This document shows positions 33,124 to 35,107 of a DNA stretch of 35,107 nt, in pieces; within the stretch, counting starts at the first letter, position 1, and every line of letters starts with the position of its first letter. Location: assembly GCA_017694955.1 (NCBI GenBank), contig JADIMC010000024.1:1-35107 (forward strand), given 5' to 3'. The position numbers and the translations under genes were made by a program. This DNA is from Candidatus Limisoma faecipullorum (GTDB lineage Bacteria > Bacteroidota > Bacteroidia > Bacteroidales > Muribaculaceae). Below the pieces are notes generated by a model. The model saw only the letters and a list, made by a program, of their open reading frames with translations, ran no database searches and was not told the DNA's origin.

Positions 33124-35107
33124 ATGAGGCGCATTATTTTTGGTTTTATATTGGTAGGGATTGCCGCTTCCGCCGTGGCGCAGATGCTATGGCAGCCGTC
33201 GGCGGAGTCGGACGCGCTGTTTGCCGCCGGCGTGGATTTGTACAACGAGGGGAAGTACCGCGAGGCCATACCGCTCTTCGCCAAGTCTGACAGCTTGGAC
33301 AAGGCGCAGATGGACTCCACAAGCAACCGCCGTGACTATTCTTCGATGTGGCTCGCCTCCTGCTATTACAAAATGGGCGACACTGCCACTGCCGCCGGTA
33401 TATATACTAACTACCGATTTGCTCCGGTGGACCGTCGCTTCACGGTCAAGTCCGACTCGCTGTCGCAAATCGGAATGGAGTACGCCAATCAGGGCGACTA
33501 CGCCAAGGCCATAGAATATCTCACCCAATGCGCCGAAATAGAAAAATCGGCATTGGGCGAGAACCATATCTTTTATGGAAACTCAATAAATTTCATAGCT
33601 TTATGTAATAGTTTTTTGGGCAATTATAGTAGTGCTATTATGTTTTGTGAGGAAGCTTTGGCTATTATAGAAAAAACTTTGGGCAAAATGAATTCTGAAT
33701 ATGTGGTTGCTTCGGTTAATTTGGCAAATTACAATTATTATATAGGGAATTACTCTGAAGCAATCCAAATACTCAGGGAAGCATTGGATATAATAGAGAA
33801 GATATTCGGTAAAGAATCTCCTGATTATGCAATGTCTTTGAATTATTTAGCAAATTATAATTACAGTATAGGAAATTATACAGATGCCATTAGATTTGGC
33901 TCTGAGGCATTAAATATTCTTGAAAAGACATTAGGCAAAAATACTCCCGATTATGCACTGCTGTTGAGTAACTTGGCAGAATATAATTCTGCTATAGGCA
34001 ATTATCCTGAAGCTATTCGTTTATGTAGACAGGCATTAAATATTCGCAAAAATCTATTTGGAACAAATTATCTTGACTATGCAATATCTTTGAATAATTT
34101 GGCGAACTATTTTAGTAATTCGGGTAGCTATGATGAGGCAATTCATTTAGGTAAAGAAGCATTGAATATCTATGAAAACATAGTTGGGAAAGAACATCCT
34201 GATTACGCACTGGTATTGAATAATTTAGCGGATTATAATGCTTCGGCAGGGAATTATACTGAAGCGGTTAAATTAGGTGCTGAAGCATTAAATATTCGTG
34301 GGAAATTGCTTGGAACAGATCATCCTGACTATGCAATGTCTTTGAATAATTTAGCGGATTATAATGCTTCGGCAGGGAATTATTCTGAAGCCATTAAATT
34401 GGGTACAGAAGCATTAGGTGTCATAGAAACTTCACTCGGAAAGGAGCATCCGTATTATGCGGCATCACTGAATACTTTAGCCGCATGCAATGCCCATACA
34501 GGTAAATATAAGGAGGCCATTAAATTAGCAACTGAAGCATTAAATATTATAAGTAAAACATTAGGAGCAACTCATCCCGATTACGCAACGTCATTAGCAA
34601 ATTTGGCATCATATAATTATCATTTGGGGAATTATACAGAAGCGATACGCTTAGGTATGGAGGCGTTACGGATACGAGAAAAAGTGATAGGAAAAGAACA
34701 TCCTGATTATGCAAATTCGTTGAATAACTTGGCAACCTACAATTCATCGTTAGGAAACTATGCGGAAGCGATACGCTTAGGTACGAAGGCGTTACGGATA
34801 CAAGAGAAAGTACTTGGTAAGGATAATCCTGATTATGCGTTGTCATTGAGTAATTTGGCATCATACAACTCTTCATTAGGCAATTATGCGGAGGCTATAC
34901 GTTTGGGGACGGAAACATTGCAGATACAAGAGAAAGTGCTTGGCAAAGAGCATCCGTATTATGCTCTGTCGTTGAACAACTTGGCAGTATATAACTCATT
35001 GTTAGGCAATTATTCGGAGGCTATACGGTTGGGAACGGAAGCATTGCAGATACAAGAGAAAGTGCTTGGCAAGGAGCATCCCGATTATGCAATGTCATTG
35101 AATAACT
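33124..35107 (+). CDS. Secreted multi-TPR protein, 3' end outside window
   Basis: The frame is open for 661 residues to the window edge. A signal peptide (MRRIIFGFILVGIAASAVAQ) precedes two ordinary TPR-like helix pairs and then, from about residue 155, at least twelve repeats of exactly 42 residues. The repeat is of the kinesin-light-chain type: 'SLNNLAxYNxxxGNYxEAI', then a helix and 'LGKEHPDYA'. Each spans 126 bp. Codon use changes sharply near 33570, from GC-rich to AT-rich, at the point where the regular repeats begin. In Bacteroidales such arrays often lead into a CHAT protease-like or membrane domain, but none is visible here, so that is only a guess. Confidence 0.85.
   Translation, partial: MRRIIFGFILVGIAASAVAQMLWQPSAESDALFAAGVDLYNEGKYREAIPLFAKSDSLDKAQMDSTSNRRDYSSMWLASCYYKMGDTATAAGIYTNYRFAPVDRRFTVKSDSLSQIGMEYANQGDYAKAIEYLTQCAEIEKSALGENHIFYGNSINFIALCNSFLGNYSSAIMFCEEALAIIEKTLGKMNSEYVVASVNLANYNYYIGNYSEAIQILREALDIIEKIFGKESPDYAMSLNYLANYNYSIGNYTDAIRFGSEALNILEKTLGKNTPDYALLLSNLAEYNSAIGNYPEAIRLCRQALNIRKNLFGTNYLDYAISLNNLANYFSNSGSYDEAIHLGKEALNIYENIVGKEHPDYALVLNNLADYNASAGNYTEAVKLGAEALNIRGKLLGTDHPDYAMSLNNLADYNASAGNYSEAIKLGTEALGVIETSLGKEHPYYAASLNTLAACNAHTGKYKEAIKLATEALNIISKTLGATHPDYATSLANLASYNYHLGNYTEAIRLGMEALRIREKVIGKEHPDYANSLNNLATYNSSLGNYAEAIRLGTKALRIQEKVLGKDNPDYALSLSNLASYNSSLGNYAEAIRLGTETLQIQEKVLGKEHPYYALSLNNLAVYNSLLGNYSEAIRLGTEALQIQEKVLGKEHPDYAMSLNN
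33592..35107 (+). repeat. 126-bp coding tandem repeats (42-residue TPRs)
   Basis: At least twelve in-frame units are present. Neighbouring units share long identical runs: 34216-34257 equals 34342-34383 (42 nt), and the unit ends near 34916 and 35042 are almost identical. Early units are more diverged than late ones, so the array seems to be growing or homogenising toward its 3' side. Confidence 0.85.

Noticed and set aside
33592-35107. Regular 126-bp periodicity as a CRISPR-like or non-coding satellite array
   Set aside because: The period is a multiple of three, the frame is continuous and the translation is a clear TPR repeat.

Overview
The window reads as a chromosomal segment of a Bacteroidales bacterium; a Muribaculaceae-like gut or faecal member is my best guess. 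Three things support this. Promoters fit the Bacteroidota pattern TTTG-N19..22-TAnnTTTG again and again, for example ahead of dnaX, the tRNA pair, rel and dciA. The families are typical of the group: a multi-module GLUG protein with a sorting-like tail, a DUF4836 lipoprotein and many small orphan lipoproteins. Most genes lack a clear Shine-Dalgarno sequence.

Left part (1-9417): a leftward promoter at the very edge drives something outside the window. Next comes a 2066-residue secreted GLUG-repeat protein, then recF. Upstream of recF lies a tandem array of three 83-bp units, each with a promoter-like sequence pointing at recF. A hypothetical protein and shikimate kinase follow.

Accessory island (about 9400-12960): visibly AT-rich compared with its flanks. 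It holds an RHS core-domain remnant, a possible 41-residue ORF, and a compact leftward operon: an XRE controller-like protein, a HaeIII-like restriction endonuclease, a HaeIII-like cytosine-5 methyltransferase and a second, divergent cytosine-5 methyltransferase. This is a complete type II restriction-modification system, probably specific for GGCC, with an extra methylase.

Middle (13243-24077): two paralogous lipoproteins; a five-gene operon (zinc-ribbon protein, DUF4836 lipoprotein, ABC ATPase, permease, glycerophosphodiesterase) with a good promoter and a terminator; tRNA-Tyr and tRNA-Gly with their own promoter and terminator; dnaX; a small membrane protein; and a translationally coupled run of three paralogous exported proteins of unknown function.

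Right part (24248-35107): a two-gene operon joins a Rel/SpoT (p)ppGpp enzyme to a PgpH-like 7TM-HD protein, likely a cyclic-di-AMP phosphodiesterase. A perfect 15-bp inverted repeat covers the upstream promoter element. After an orphan lipoprotein, a rightward operon runs dciA, a hotdog thioesterase, a KdsD-like sugar-phosphate isomerase, a PfkB-fold protein that has lost its catalytic aspartate, a helical-repeat protein, and a secreted protein with at least twelve 42-residue TPRs that is cut by the window end.

The least explained content is the three-paralog exported cluster, the promoter-bearing 83-bp array, the dyad-rich rel control region, the likely pseudokinase beside the KdsD-like enzyme, and the extra methylase. 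I see no CRISPR array, intact prophage or intact insertion sequence.
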